From Sphagnum compactum (taxonomy: Eukaryota > Bryophyta > Sphagnopsida > Sphagnales), in NCBI GenBank assembly GCA_965153455.1, contig OZ234503.1:9243118-9307117 (forward strand): a stretch of DNA of 64,000 nucleotides. The letters are read 5' to 3'. Position numbers and translations under genes: made by a program. Numbering within the stretch: the first letter of the stretch is position 1; the number at the start of each line of letters is the position of its first letter. Shown here in pieces: positions 9,480-23,728 of this stretch. The notes under the pieces are model-generated. The model made no database searches. It worked only from the letters and a program-made list of their open reading frames with translations, and was not told where the DNA came from.

Positions 9480-12400
9480 CAATACTACACTATGGGTTTG
9501 GTTGTTTTTAGCCAGCCCCTTAGAGGTGGGCCATGGCTAATTCTAGGTACCCCCCCCCGGCCCTTTTTCCCTTTGGTAAAAATGAATGCGATATGGGGAT
9601 TAAAGCTTGTTGCACGATGCGCATCATAGTTAGTGTGGCATGTCAATTGGACATGAGAGGAGAAGAGAATAGGGGACTTGTCTACATCATTGTTGGGTTG
9701 GTTTGTTTGTTGGTTTGTTTTTTTACTTATTTTAAACTTTCTTTGGGCAAATTTTTCACTGTTTTTGAAGTTTTGGAGAAAAACTTGGAAGCATCTTTTT
9801 ATTTCAGTGTTTTAAAAAAAAGAAACAATGGAAAAGGTGTTCTTTTATTTGGTGTGAAATTGTAAAAATTCAACATTGAAACACTGGGCTGTTACAGACT
9901 GTAAAATGTTACTCTAGGTATCTTAGATCTATGTACTGTACCTGTGAACAGCAGGTTGGTTCAGCAGGTCTCTACCCAATAATTAATTCATTTGAAAAAA
10001 ATTAAGTTTCAGCACATAGAAATTTTGATGAAGAAATTTCTATAATTCAAATTTTGACACCTCTAAAATAATGTATTTTTAGTAAAACCTACTATACATG
10101 TAGAGTATCCCTTTTTTCGAAGATTTTGATTTTGCATTTCAAGTAAGGGCCTAGGGTGGGACTTTCTTGAAATAAGGATTTGAAGATTTTGATTTTGTAT
10201 TTAAATTACAGGCCCTATAGTGGGGCATTCTTGAAGTAAGGGGCCTCGGATGAGGTGGTTGTTGAGGTGTAGCAGGCCTCTTGTAATTGTAAGGGATCTC
10301 CTCTTTTTGAGATATTAATGTGCCCTCCAAATGCACTAGGAAATTTATCCCATTGCTTTTATGAGCTGAACTTTCAAATTGCTAGCTTATCTCTTCAAGG
10401 TCTCATATTGGATTTAAATTAAAATCGCAACACTTCTGATTCACCAATTAAAGAGATAATTGCTTAGATACCAAAATATCTGGCAATTTCTTTCTATGGT
10501 CCATGCTTCTAATTTGGTTATGGCAAAATGGAGAAGAAGGATTGTAACTCAACTTCATTCAGAGCCTGAAACCAACTGAAGAAGAAAACCCACACTTCAA
10601 ATGGGGACTTTTAATTGTGTGAAAGAGGTTAGGGTTTGGGGTTTTAACCCTAAACCCTTGAACTGCCCACAAACTACATATGAATCTATTGAAAATTTTG
10701 TTACTGTTTTTATATTCAGCCTCATGTATTCGGCCTCAAGCATAAGACATCCATATCGATGTATCATGCCAGACATGGGCATACACTTGTTGCATATGGA
10801 TTGGTTGCGGACATCAAAATGCATCGACCACACAAAGCTTGCAACCAGGCTAGGCTAGGTTTTCCAATTGTTTAAAATTGCATTTTAGTTAATTATTTTG
10901 TGAGCTTTCAATGAAACTACCTCCATGTAGATGGTTTTTTTCCAATTAATTTTGGGATATACATGATCGGAAAAAGTCTTCTTCCAGTGCAGCTGTTGAT
11001 AAGTACTTGATATCGGTTAACTCTGTTTTTCTACTTTGCTTTTGCAATAAATAGTACAGTCTTCGGGATATTATCATCTTGTGTTACTTGATTGAAATGT
11101 ACTGTTCTAAGGCATGCAAAGAGAACTACAATTTGAAACCACTTCCAACCCATATTCCAGAAGCTAGAAGAAACACAAGGACCAATAGACTAGACAATAA
11201 TGGTGTGTGTGTGTGTCTCTCTCTCTCGATTCAACCCTTCCTAAGGGTCCTTCTCATTTAATGACATGTTGTCCCAATGGACGAGCGAATATTAGTTAGC
11301 GCATTGCGTCCCATGGCTTCCTATCCAGCACAACCAAAGTAGTTTGATGATGTGAAACACAACCACTTGCAAATTGGGCGCAAGAAACATGGATCCTATC
11401 CACTAGGATATGAGCTTAATATGTATTTCAACAATTTATTGGGGAACTATGTAGTGATTATCCCCATCATGGAGAAATTTTTGTGTGCTTAGAGTTTACG
11501 AATGAATTGCCAATAAACCCCTCCTTGGTTTCCTTACTGAGTTGATTTTTAATTTTTTTATTAATTAAATTTTTTTTTGCATTTGGATAAAGACTCAAAA
11601 TGATCTGCTGCAAATGACACTCATGTGAGTTCAACTTTCTCATTCTTAGAGAGAGAGAGAGAGAGTCACCAAGTTTTCCATAAGGCACTAATTTGACAAA
11701 TTGGCCTCTACAGGCGACCGACCACACACGATGGCAACACCCAATCTGAGTGCAGCCTTTTACTGTCTCCATCCAGCATAGCAACATGCCACACATGCTA
11801 CGCATACAACTTGGACACTGCAAGATCATAAAGAAAGAATTTCGGGAGAGAATTCCTTTTTGTATTTTTGAGTTTTGTTATTCCAGTGAACAAGCCTGGC
11901 GTTTGTGAACATGTGTTCCCAGAGTGTAATGTAATGCATTATTCACCAGGCCTGGCAGATTGGGTGTTCCCAGAGAGTAACATGGATCTGTTTTGAAAGA
12001 GTTTCAAAATTGTTTCTGAAGGGTACTAAGGGACCCACAACATGCAGGCAGGGATGCCTCAATGGTTCTCACAACTTGCATTTGCGTTACCAGTTCCTAT
12101 CACCCTGGTTTAATTTCCAAGGGCAAGAAATTTCTGCCAGAAGCATCTCCACCTACACTAGTAAAAATGGCTTGTACACAACAATAATTTGGATGAAGTA
12201 CAGCCTTCAAGTATTTCAAATAGTGTGAAACCCAGTTTTTGACTTGTATAATATTATGGCCATGATACAATGACCTCCAATAGGGCCAATTAAAGGAAAT
12301 GATTGTGTTTGATTGGTTGGCCATAATGATTGGCCCAGGTAGCAACCAGGATAATTTAATTTTTTTTCAATTTTTTGGTTTCAAAAGTTCAGCAAAATTT

Positions 12401-14744
12401 TCCATTTTTTTCAAATTTACCACTAAAAAAGAAAAAGAAATCCTTTTTTTTTTTGTCACCATAGTGTGAAAATCCTCTAACAAGGGAAAAAAATAAAATT
12501 AAGAAAATAAAATAAAACATTGGAGGTGACATTTAAATATTCTCTCACTTAATACTGTGTTTTTCATGTTTATGGGTGGGATGAGGAAATAAACAACAAA
12601 GTATGTTGGATGCAATAAACACTAAACACCCATCAACGGCCCAATTGGGGGTGTGGATGTAGATGCTTTTATATGGATGCTTTCCCTTACACATCCATTT
12701 CCATGTTGGTAATTGGTTCTCCCAAAATGTTCCATCAACTAAAAAGAGCACACAATCACATACTGTTACTTGGGCTCTGATATGGACTACAGTATATGTG
12801 CCATAAACTACTTGCATAAAGAGATTGGCCCTAAGAAAGTCTAAAAGTCTTGTTCGCTCTTTGTTCCTAAGGTACAACAAGGACAATAAATGAATAAACC
12901 CACCCATGTGCCATGGTTTTCATAGTCCCCATGATCTAAATTGTTATTAAAGGCATTTCCTAATTTTTTGTCATGTTCTAAGTTTTGTCATGATATTTGT
13001 ACCTTTTCAGAATAACAAAGCAAGTTAAACTTGCAATTTGAACTTGGTGTTCTATTCTCATTAGGCGTTTCTAAGTGCGTTTCTGCAGGTTTTTCTTTCA
13101 TCCTAATCTACCCACAAGTATATATGAGAATAAATATCAAACCCTACTTGGTTGGTACAACTTTTTTACTCATTTAATTATTATATCCCACAATTAATAG
13201 CTATTTCAAACTTATCTTATTTTGACATTCCCTGGCTAGTATATATTTGAGGTTTACTTTTGACCTAGAAATTGAAGTCCATAGATGGAGGGTATATGCT
13301 ACATATATCAACATAATTATATAACATATATGCATTTTCATATTTTTGCAATGCAGGTGGTTATGATGGATTTGTTTTGATTAAGGTGACTAACTATTGA
13401 ATTTATTTTGATATGGGCACTTTAGTGTTGTCCATTTCACTAATCACCTTCAACAAGATTCTTAGCATAATATGTTGTTGAAACCCCTTTAGATGTTACG
13501 ACCATTTGTCATTATAAGAATGTTTTAGATGTATAATTCCTAAGGGCGTTGCTTGGTTTTGTTTTAATTTTGTTAATCGTTCTATACAAATGTTTTAAAT
13601 TTCATTTTGTTCATGTTCACAATATTGAACAATTGCACAACTTATTTCTTTCTTTGCTTGGCAATGTGCCACATTTGTGTACATATTTTTTTAATTTACC
13701 CTAGGTTTATCTACTTATACTCACACGGTAAATATAGGGTAAATAAAAAAATACTTATTCATACCCTCACCTTGTGAACAAGGTAAATGTTGGTCATTTA
13801 CCCTTACTTGGATCAATAGTTTTGCAAACTCCATATACCCTTACCCAATTAGGTTTTGAATTTTGGATCAATTTTAATTAATGCCACTTAACCGACAAAA
13901 GGAATTTTAACTCTCTAGAGAAGAGGCCCCTGGTAGCCAATTCTGCTACACACTAGGACTTGAACAAACTATAGAACAGGTCCTTGATGGCTGATTCTGC
14001 CAGGCAAAACGGCTGTAAGAGACTAAAGAACAGGCCCCACAAGAAGATTTAGCCAAATTTGGCTATAGGAAAATAGGAAAGTAGAAAGAATTGAAGAATC
14101 CTTTCACATTTTGGCTACCTGCTGGAACCTGTTGTAGAATTCTGGCAATTTAGAATTTATTTATTTTCTTTGAAAGCTGGTGAATTAGGGTCATTTTGTT
14201 TCAAAAAAACTCCTTTGTATGTCTCGAAATCATATTTTTTCAATTTTTAAATTTCAACCCCCAAAAACATTTGAAGAGGCTAATGCAAAATTCCCCAAAA
14301 TAAATCTTGATGGAGAATCCTTTTAGCCGGTACTCATCTTCAACACGAAATTTCCCAAACACTTGAATGAGAAATGTTGGTGGATTATTATTACTTCTAC
14401 ACGACAATTGTACCAATTTTTTCATTAAGCTTTACTTCGAGCTTATCTGATAGTCATTTTCAAATTGATAAACCAACCCTTCCACCGTAATAAGTTAAAT
14501 TTCATTGGAATGGAGCTCATGTAACAAGGACCCCAAACTTCTAAAAGACCATGACAAAAATCGAAAAATCCCAAAAATCATCACCGTCGGCAACAAGAGT
14601 GTCCTTAACATGACATTGCATCCATAACACAAGTGAAAATTACTAGCGGTTACTATACAATGTGTTATGATGTGAACTTGCAAAACTTTATTCAAAAAAC
14701 TTTATTAGCTTTCCAATTGCAAACTACATCTCAAGATACACTTG

Positions 14745-14779
<35 letters not shown>

Positions 14780-15050
14780 CCACTCACAGGAACAAGGCAC
14801 CGACCAATTCTCAAGAGTATTTTGCACTGCATGTCCCAAGTCCTAATACCAACAAGGCCCATGGTTTTTGCTTTTTTTTTAAATTTTAACTTCTTAATAA
14901 TTTTTAATTCTATACTAAATTTTCTTGATATTGAAAATTTGGAAATTTTAAAAATTTGGAAAAAAAAGAAATTTTAGTCATTTTTACGTAAGAAAACCAA
15001 AAAAATTCCAAAATTTTCTCAAATTTTGTTCTTAAAAATGACAAAATTTG
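9480..15050. other. AT-rich spacer with microsatellites, no gene recognised
   Basis: About 5.5 kb of AT-rich DNA. A (GT)n-(CT)n tract lies near 11201-11227, a (GA)n tract near 11649-11664, and a (TC)n tract near 14749-14776. Around 10150-10345 is a diverged copy of the dispersed repeat seen again at 55.4-57.5 kb. The 121-codon minus-strand frame at 12545-12907 has no domain I know and no clear splice context. Confidence 0.5.
14749..14776. repeat. (TC)n microsatellite
   Basis: An uninterrupted run of TC dinucleotides of about 28 bp. Confidence 0.9.
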
Positions 15051-15174
15051 TTGAGAAACAACCACTGCTATGGCCTTTTTTTTCAATTGGCTCTACCTCT
15101 CAAGGGAGACTCTGACACATGGAAGGACAATAAGTCCATTTGGTTGCACATTTTCAGGGCCAGCGTGCACCCAG

Positions 15175-15380
15175 CACCCAGCAAGTGCACCATGCAGGAT
15201 GGATGGTGTGGATGGACAGAAAACACTTTTTCATTGTATTCCTCTCCCGTAACTAACCATGGTGGTTCCATAACTAACCACAGTGGTTAGCTATGAACTA
15301 ATCATGGTAGTTAGATATGTACTAACCATCCACATGGATCTACCTACCTAAAAAGCCACCAAGTGACGCACCTACAAACC
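15175..15380 (+). repeat. dispersed repeat copy P (inverted partner at 25848-25990)
   Basis: The segment from GCACCATGCAGGATGGATGG through CATTGTATTCCTCTCCC and CTAACCATGGTGGTT to ACTAACCATCCACATGGATC matches the reverse complement of 25848-25990 at roughly 80% by eye. This copy has an extra internal run of three CTAACCA/TGGTTAG-type palindromic units. Confidence 0.65.
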
Positions 15381-15899
15381 CACCTACATAAAAACCTTTA
15401 CATTACCTACCCACTTACCTATGATAAGTATCCACTTACATATAGGCCACTAGTCGGCCCCATTTACATACAAAGACCTACCATACATCCGGATCCTTAA
15501 GAACTGCCAGGCCCAGAACCAGACAAAGAAGAAATTATCAGAAAATTAATTTAAACAAACTCTAATGCCCATGTGTTTGAACTTTGAAATTAATAAATGT
15601 GTGAAAAATACATGAAGTTCATGCCATGAAATTTACATTATTTTAGCTTAGCTCTAAGCACAAGTGCATTTCAGAGTACCTCATTTAATTTATACATCAC
15701 AACTTGTATTCCTCAACATAGAAATTAGAATACAATTGAACTAAAATTGCACAAGAAGAAAAAAAATAATATTAGATGCATAGAAAGGATTATAATTGTT
15801 TATGATTTTGAAAGCCTATGGATCATGATACATAATGCAAAATAACAAAGGATGATGAGTGGATACCCAAAGGTTGAGTAACTTGTCAAGTTATAGTTG

Positions 15900-17700
15900 T
15901 AATTAATATAATTACTAGGTGGGTAACTAGGCTAGGCAGGCTAAGGTATGTATGGTAACTAAGCCATGTATGTATGTTAAATAAATAGGTAGGTAGGTGG
16001 GCTATGTAGGTAAGGAAGATAGTTAGTTAGTTAGCCTTAGTAGACTATGAAAATAACTACATTAAATGGGTAGCTTTAGGTGTAGGTAAATACACTAGGT
16101 AGGTAGGTAGATATGTTAAAGGTAGGTACATAGGGGTGTCGGCAAAGTACAATAGACCAAAAAAAGTTGTCTACCCAAAATCTAATAAAAAAATGGAACA
16201 GTTTTTTATATGGACACAAGAAAATAGATTCAAAATATTTTGAAGTAAAAGTATAAAACCATAGGGCCCTACATTTCATTTATGAGAAGTTGGATACAAA
16301 GTTTGAACAATTTTGGTATCATAAAAGTAGGTTGAAAGTAAGTTTGAAACTAACTAGGTCAAAATGGTGGTGTTCAAACCTACTTCATACTAAAATTTTA
16401 ATATATTATGATCATAACATCCACAATTTGATAATACATACGTATTTTTTAGGGCTTCATAAAGTTAAAATTTTTAAAAAATCAATATTTCATCCACATG
16501 TAGCCCATTTTGGTAAGGTTGGACATTTTGTGCAAATAGAAATATTTTTTAAAATTCTACTTAATTCTACTTTCAAGATGGGATTTTAAAACATTTAAAA
16601 TATAAAATGAAAGATTATCATCATGTTAATTATTGTACCAAAAAAAAATTATACTTTCAATACATTAAAAAAAATTCATGGCTACATGCAATATTTTGAC
16701 AAGGAGCAGTGAGCCATTTACTTAACATTGCTTGCACCCATAGGCTAGGTGGTTAGCTAGGCTAGGTGGCTAGCTAAGCTAGGTAAATTAGGTGGACCAA
16801 ATGGGCTATTGCAAGGTTAAATGGACCAAAATGGGTGTAATATAGTGAGATATTTTGTAGTGTACGTTCAAATGGGACACACATATTTAAATATTGGAAT
16901 TATAAACTTAGGGACAAATATTTTGAAATTATTAACTTGATTTTCTATATGATGTAGGTTCATTCATAATTCATAAATCAAAAAAAACTATGGACATCTA
17001 AATTGAACATTAAGAATCATATAATCAACAAATGATGTATATATAGAGACTTCAAAATGATTCAATTTCATTGCTACTATGGTTGTTAAAGACTAAAATT
17101 TAGTGAAATAATATACCAATGAAAACAAGTTTCAAGGATTTCATAACATGTCAAGTCACTAAAATAAATATTTTTGTTTACAACTGAAAACAATTTGGTT
17201 GCAAATGACAGTTTTTCTTCTAGTGATTATATGTTATTGTTTATGAATTTTTTTGTCATTAAAACAATGATTTTCAATGTATCAAAAATAACATTGTATA
17301 AAAATAACTCCATTTGTGGTTCTTTTTTTTCCTAAAATGTTAAATACAAAAAATAAAGAAGTGGTTTCAATTGATTTGTTCCATGTGTTGGAAAACTATA
17401 CCCTAGTTACCCTAGATTGCTAAGGTTAGGAAGGTTGATAAGGTAGGTAGTTAAGTAGGTAGGATAGTTTGTTGAGTAAACAAAGTAAGTTAAGTATGAT
17501 AGTTATGATAAGCTATCTAAGTAAATTAGTAAAAATGATCATAATCATAAAATGACACAAAATGTGATACAATGCTAAAGGACTTGGTCTCCAAATGTGG
17601 AGGTGAGGGGTTCAAGTCTTTAATCTTGCAACCTATCTATATGACCAAGCTTGTCCTAGGTTGTTAATTAGGTTACCTAGCTAGGATTAAACCTAGGTTG
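15900..17700. repeat. GGTA / GCTAGGT-rich simple-sequence relics
   Basis: Runs built from AGGTAGGT, AGTTAGTT and GCTAGGTGG words occur near 15915-16120, 16740-16800, 17400-17470 and 17635-17700. They are diverged and not a clean array. The same runs appear in the right copy of the duplication. Confidence 0.5.
17563..17625 (+). repeat. tRNA-like SINE head (candidate)
   Basis: The stretch GATACAATGCTAAAGGACTT then GGTCTCCAAATGTGGAGGTG and GGGTTCAAGTC reads like the D-arm, anticodon arm and T-arm of a tRNA. GGTTCAAGTC resembles the RNA polymerase III B box (GGTTCRANTCC). The acceptor stem is not intact, so it is not a functional tRNA gene. A tRNA-derived SINE relic is the best reading. Confidence 0.45.
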
Positions 17701-20700
17701 CATGTTAGTTGGGCTACCTAACTACCCTTTTTTTAATGACATAATAGATATGCACATGTGTCTAAGACTATGCATTGGACATGTGTCATCATATTACATG
17801 CACATAATTATATGTTTCATCATAGATGAATTACAAGATAGTCATAACCTTGGTGTGATAAAGCTTATAAACATCCAAGAAATTGACTGAAAAACCTTAA
17901 TCATGTTACATGGCAACACAACCACTTTTGCAATTGGGTGCCATGTATTGTCTTTTGAAACTTGTTCAAGGCAAGTGGACATTACACTAATCACATATGA
18001 TATTTACAACTTAAAACTAGTTGTCTATATAATTTTTTTGTAATGACTGCTCAACAATTTTGAAGTCCATATGAAGTCCAAAATCAAGTTGACAACCCAT
18101 AATTTTGAACTTTAAAAATCCATAATTATTTTTGATTTAATAAATTATGTAAAATAAATCTATCTAAAGGAAGTTATTTCCATTTTTCCATATAAGGTTC
18201 AAATTATTGAAAATAAATTAAAATAACTTAATTTTAAATAGGTGCTTGAAATTGGATTGTGAAAATAGACTTTGTATATTTTTTTAATATCTTCAATTTT
18301 AATAAAACATTCATTGAATATTGTATTATTTAAGGCATACGAAAAAATACCTTTTTATTTCAATTTTTCCATAAAATATACAAAGAATAATTTCCTCTAA
18401 AAATCTATACATCATATACATATGCAAATTAACAACCTCAAACCAAGTCCTCATAATAAATAGAACACAATACATATCATTACTTAAAATATGATAACCA
18501 TTGTGATTGCATTTATGTTGTGAAATATGGAGTTTGTTATTTTCATTTTGGTTCACCATACCTTGCACTCACCTTGTAAAGGATGGAAAAAGGATGGGGA
18601 TTGTCCATGTATTTTTTCCCCACCATAAATAACCTTGAAATTACAAGAGAATGCATATGCATTTTGAATGGTATCCATAATTTAACTAACAAATATTGCC
18701 ATTGTAGATTGTGTGATGAGGAATTTTTTGTCCAAGCCTAAAAACATTTGTGTTTTGAAACATTGAAATGGGTTCATTAGGATGGCTTGAAGATTATTAT
18801 CATTGATAAATGACAATACCATGCATCTTTGGAATATGTTATTAGTCCATTTAAATACAATGATTTGTGCCCCTAGGGTGAAAGCATGGTAAAGTATATA
18901 GAAAAAGTTGTCGAAAAAATATCAAGTTAAAAAAAAGGCAATTTTTCACAAAAACGCAAGAAAGTAGATTCAAATTTTACTTAAATTTAATTTTGAAACT
19001 ATTCAACCCTCAATTGGGTTTATTGTAAATCAACTACAAAATTTCAAAAACTTTGGAATAATAAAAGTAAGCAATAAGTAGGTTTGAAATTGACCAATCA
19101 ATATGGTGTTCAAACTACTTTTTCATTAGAAAATTTAATGAAATATACATGTATGAAATTATAGCATAAAGATCATTGCATATTCAAGGGCTTCACCAGA
19201 AAACAAATCTATCTTTTCTTTAGTAGAATATACTTGACACATACTTGAATCAAATGTTACACTGCAGAAAGTAGGTTTTAAAAGCTATTTGCATTTAGAA
19301 AAATATACTTGGAACCTACTTTTACATTGCAAAATTTAAAAATCCATGCATAATAATGAAGAAGTATCTTGTTATTTATCATTCGACTAAAAAGATTGAA
19401 TGTATAACAATTTTGTGATGGGTTTTGGTCCTACTTTTTGTTCACATGACAAGTAGATTGGCAAATACTTTTAGTTGTACACTTTATTGTGTTTTCACCC
19501 CCTAGGATGTAAGAATATGATGAATATATGTTACATTATTGTCCCTTCATGGTGTTGTGCATGAAGGGTGTTCGCATTTGAATGTATTTGATTTGATATG
19601 TATTAATGTTCTAGTTATTTTTAAGTTTGAAGTTTAAGTTGTCACTAATTCATAAACATATGGTTTATGAACATGGGGCTCAAATGGATTGTTCATGGTG
19701 AAGTTTTCATCAAATACCGTTGGGACACCAAAATGTTTACAATTTGGAACCTGTAATGGGCGTAGAAAGGCCACATCTTATATGTCATTGCTAATACATG
19801 GATGGTTGCATTGATTTGTATCTAAGAATCCAAAGTGATTCAGAGAACCTATAGAATTCAAAGATGTTTTAACACTTTAAAATACACCACCCACTTAAAT
19901 TACTTGACCACTCTTGTGACAATGAATCACATCAATACCTTCTTATTGAATGACAAAGAAGATGTTGCTAAATCTAATACTAGCACAAGACTTTTGAAAT
20001 TTGTACCTACCATAGAGCATGGATAGATTGTCTACTATTAAAAGAATGACCTAAAGATATGGTGAATAATTTGTAGATATGGTCATAGGGATATGTGTAC
20101 ATGTTTTAAGAAAACATTTTGCCACTCATTAGCATGCCTCTATTTAGCTTGTGAGAAAAAAACGAGTACTCCTTTTCCACATTGTACTTCAAACTTGAAA
20201 GACCTTAGCTTGACCTTTTATTTGCAATAACAAGAAAATGTTAAAAGATTAGAGTTGTGTTGTAAAATAAATTTTGTGTGTAGCATGTTCCACTTTTGCT
20301 AACTGTGTTTGTGGATATGGTGATAGGGATATGTGTGCATACTTGAAGTTTACAAAATTATTACTGGGTTTCTATTTTGACGGTATTGTTATTTGGTGTG
20401 TTTCAAATTTCATCGCAGAAATTTGAAATTACACATTGGGGAAATGTAAGTTCATGAAAATTGCAGAAATTGGCATTCTACATACAAGATTTCATTGAGC
20501 ATGGCCCTAGTTCTTATTGATTAACATTTGGCCACAGTGACAAGATTGAAATTCAAGTAAGGGACAAGGAAAAAAAATAGTGTTGAAATAATGTACTTTG
20601 AAAAAATTGAATGACAGAAAACTCATCTAAAAAATTTGAGAACGTTATACAAGCTTGGGTTGCTAAGTAAGAAATTATTAGTCAAGTTCTTTGAAGGCTC

Positions 20701-21392
20701 ACTCAGATTTTGACAACCTACACAATTTTCCACTTGTTGGAAAAATTTAAAGATTTAGAGTACACTAGTTGTACCTTCTTGGGCATTGTAGATAGAGTAG
20801 GAATGTGTTACAATAGACTAGGCAACATTTAAAAAACTTATAACACATTAATAGATAGAAACACCAACAATGATGGAAACAAACACAAATCAAAACTCCA
20901 AAGGAAGCAAAGGGGCAATTCATGAGTATAGTTGTTGAAAAGGGACATGAGCATCCAATATAAATCTATTAAAATGAAGCATATTATTGTCTGACATATG
21001 TCATTCTTTTGCAAAGAAAAAACCTTCACCTGATGGACAAGATAAACATTTACCTACAAAGTAAAGTACAAAAGAAAGTGCCAATGTGCAACCTTTCACC
21101 AAACTATATACGCATAAAAGATCACATTAGTTGTCAACTAGACAAATAGAACCACGAATTACATCACCTGCAAGGCAACTAACAAGAATATGAAAAGGAC
21201 GAATTCTCATTAGTTCTAATAACATCACAAATTTGCTTCTATGCTCGAAAATTAACTTGCACCTAGGGACCTCCCACTCTAAAGGAGTAAGAGTAGGAGC
21301 CCTCACCCTCCTACACCTCATGACCTACACACCTTTAGGTTCATGATACTGTTCACCTCATGTTGTATGATGGTTGAAAACCAAGGGTGGTG

Positions 21393-21467
21393 GGGGACAT
21401 TCCCAAAATACAAGGCTAGACTAGGCTACTGCCTTGTCCTAGGGCCCATAATTTTGGGAATGTCCCC
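21393..21467. repeat. perfect 17-bp inverted repeat (hairpin), X1 copy
   Basis: The arms GGGGACATTCCCAAAAT (21393-21409) and ATTTTGGGAATGTCCCC (21451-21467) are exact reverse complements around a 41-nt loop. It is the best-preserved member of a dispersed hairpin family with diverged copies near 10.2, 55.9, 56.8 and 57.3 kb. Confidence 0.85.
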
Positions 21468-22194
21468 ACGATGGAGCTTTACCCTACACATAATATCTAC
21501 ACAAGTAATAACCGACAAATGGGAAGCAACGACTAGATGTCCAACAAAACATTATACACATGAGCACATGACAATTTCAAACATTTTACCAAAAGGTTTA
21601 ACAAAGATAGAAAGAAACCCGTCCACACCTATAGTAACAGGTTTAAATCATTCCTATAGTGGCAAATGTAACTAGTGTCCAACGACGTACAACAAGCTTG
21701 ATTGAATTTTGTTTCAATTACGTTGAAGGCAAAGTAATAAAAAAAGAACATTATGAGGAGCACTCACTACTATCATTGCAATGACTAGTAGTTGCTATTA
21801 AGTACTTTTATGGATGTTGTTCAACATTCGACCTTGAAAGAGGGGTAGATTGTTACCAAAATGATAAGGACGTCATCATACATTGTAATAGACCTCTCAG
21901 ATGGGTAACATTCTTCTTCCCATTTTGATATTATGTATTAGATCAGATAATAGGCATTGGGAGAAACTGGCCAAGTGGCAGGCAGCCACCACAAGCAGGC
22001 TCTGACCAATTGCCATTACATGCTGTAATCAGCACTCAAGGGAGATTATGCCACATCATTAGCAACCACATCATTATCTCTCAATGGTGTTCTATATACC
22101 AGTCACATGCATTTGAAAGAGCCATTGATGCTAAGAAGCTTAAGGTGATGGGCAAACTCTCTCCTGAGTGACAATTCCAATTCATGGACAGCTT

Positions 22195-22300
22195 GGGCAA
22201 AAGCCTAAAAGAAGAGCTACAGAATGTCTAACCAGATTGAGTGTGGGCAGAAGCCTAAAAGAAGAGCTACAGAATGTCTAACCAGACTGAGTGTGGGTAG
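22195..22300. repeat. 50-bp tandem duplication
   Basis: The unit AAGCCTAAAAGAAGAGCTAC...CCAGATTGAGTGTGGGCAG occurs twice with a 50-bp period. The same pair is present in the right copy at about 48887-48990, so it predates the large duplication. Confidence 0.8.
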
Positions 22301-22808
22301 AACAATTCACAGAGTCTGTCAACTACACTTGAAAAACTTCATATATTTTGGAAAGAGTACCTATCAAAGCAAAGAAATTTCCTGGCCACAATTGTTGGAT
22401 GCATCAACGCTTAAGCCTATGCACTACCCCTGCAAATAAGCACACCATCAAAACTAGTGGCCAACCCAAGGCATACAAACCCACTTTCTGTTTCACCTCA
22501 ATCACACTCAATAGCTGTGGTCATGATCTATGTTGCTGTAGCAGTTTACTGGGAACTATACCCAGAATAGATAAGTTTCAGAAACTGTCCTATAAACAGT
22601 GCTAGCAAACAGCCTATCACTCTGGACACACTTCATTAGTTACATTAGAAAGCTAGAAATGATCTGTTACTGCAGAAGTACAACTATCTGCTTTCTAGTT
22701 ACCACTATTATTATGATTCCAATCCTGAGATGTCACATTTGAAATGACAAACTTCAGAACCTTGGGTATGCACATCTGCAACTCACCAAGCATTTGGTGA
22801 CCAACCCA

Positions 22809-23728
22809 TCACTCTGCTGCGTTGCCTTTCCTCCTACTTACACTCTCACCATCACTACAACCATCAGTTTCCATCAAATAGCACAGCATATTGCTGATGT
22901 GGTCACCAAAAATGCTGTGAGCTTCCATCACTCGCAAATAGCTGAACCCCATCGAAAGCAGCTTCCAGACATTGTTGGAAACTGCTCCCTCTGCACCTCC
23001 TGTCGATGTTGCTGGGATGCTGCCAGCACGGGCAATAGTTTGTCGACTGCCAGACTGTGCACCACTTGCAGTTCTGGGGTTCCTGGCTGCCACATAACCT
23101 TCCCCAACTCAATGGTTAAACTTGCATGGACCAGAGGAGATACTTCTGGTAAGGACAGCAAAAAATGATAACAGAGAATGGACAAGGACACAAGGTTTAA
23201 GTATATGCCTCAGTCTACCGCCGTGACCTGCTCTAGAGCAAGAAACATGGAGCATGTGGGCTGAACTACTACATGTGTCTCCATCTCCCTCATCATTGAG
23301 TGACTAAAAAGACATTAAGTCTTACCCTAAAACAGTTAACTCTCTTTGAGAAAGATGTCCACTTCACTGTCAAGGAGTTAAGTGCTTACTGGTCCCAGAA
23401 GAAGAGGGCTCTGCACCTGCAGATGTGGATGTCTCTTCTTGCCAAGGAAGACGAAGACGAGAATATTCTGCTGCTAGAAATTCAGCACGCGAAGTTTCCA
23501 TCACCATGTGCTCAATCTCTTTCTCTGTCCGTTCCATGTCTGAGTAGAAGCGTCCCTCAGCAAGAAGTGCCTGAATATCCAGTCCATGGACATCACATTA
23601 CTCAATTCTCAATAATAAATCCTGCTATAGCTAAGCACACCCACTTCACAGACATATCTCACCTTATCAATTTGTTGCTCCTGTTGTGCCTTAAGTGCAG
23701 CCTTCACCTGTTCAGTGTCTACATTCCG
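22809..23728 (-). pseudogene. 5'-truncated copy of the OTLD1-like deubiquitinase gene (last three exons)
   Basis: Copies of exons 6 (23728-23663), 7 (23570-23390) and 8 (about 23107 or 23098 down to 22809) of the gene at 49500-53051. All splice sites and frames are kept, including RNVDTEQVKAAL, LLAEGRFYSDMERTEKEIEH and the UBA-like SMGFSYLRVMEAHSIFGDH segment. The OTU catalytic exons and promoter are absent: the copy stops at 23858 inside the intron before exon 6. Compared with the intact gene the last exon differs at four residues (Asn/Ser twice, Trp/Arg, Asn/Lys), and exon 7 has a Tyr where the intact gene has Asn. No native promoter is left, so loss of function is inferred. Transcription from a new upstream sequence cannot be excluded. 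Confidence 0.88.

Noticed and set aside
10630-10660. Telomere-like GGTTTAGGG / CCCTAAA words
   Set aside because: Only a single short palindromic cluster, with no tandem array; more likely a telobox-type chance motif.
12545-12907. 120-residue minus-strand frame as a transposase fragment
   Set aside because: A VDGTFWEN-like string recalls nothing specific, and no catalytic motif or terminal repeats are visible.
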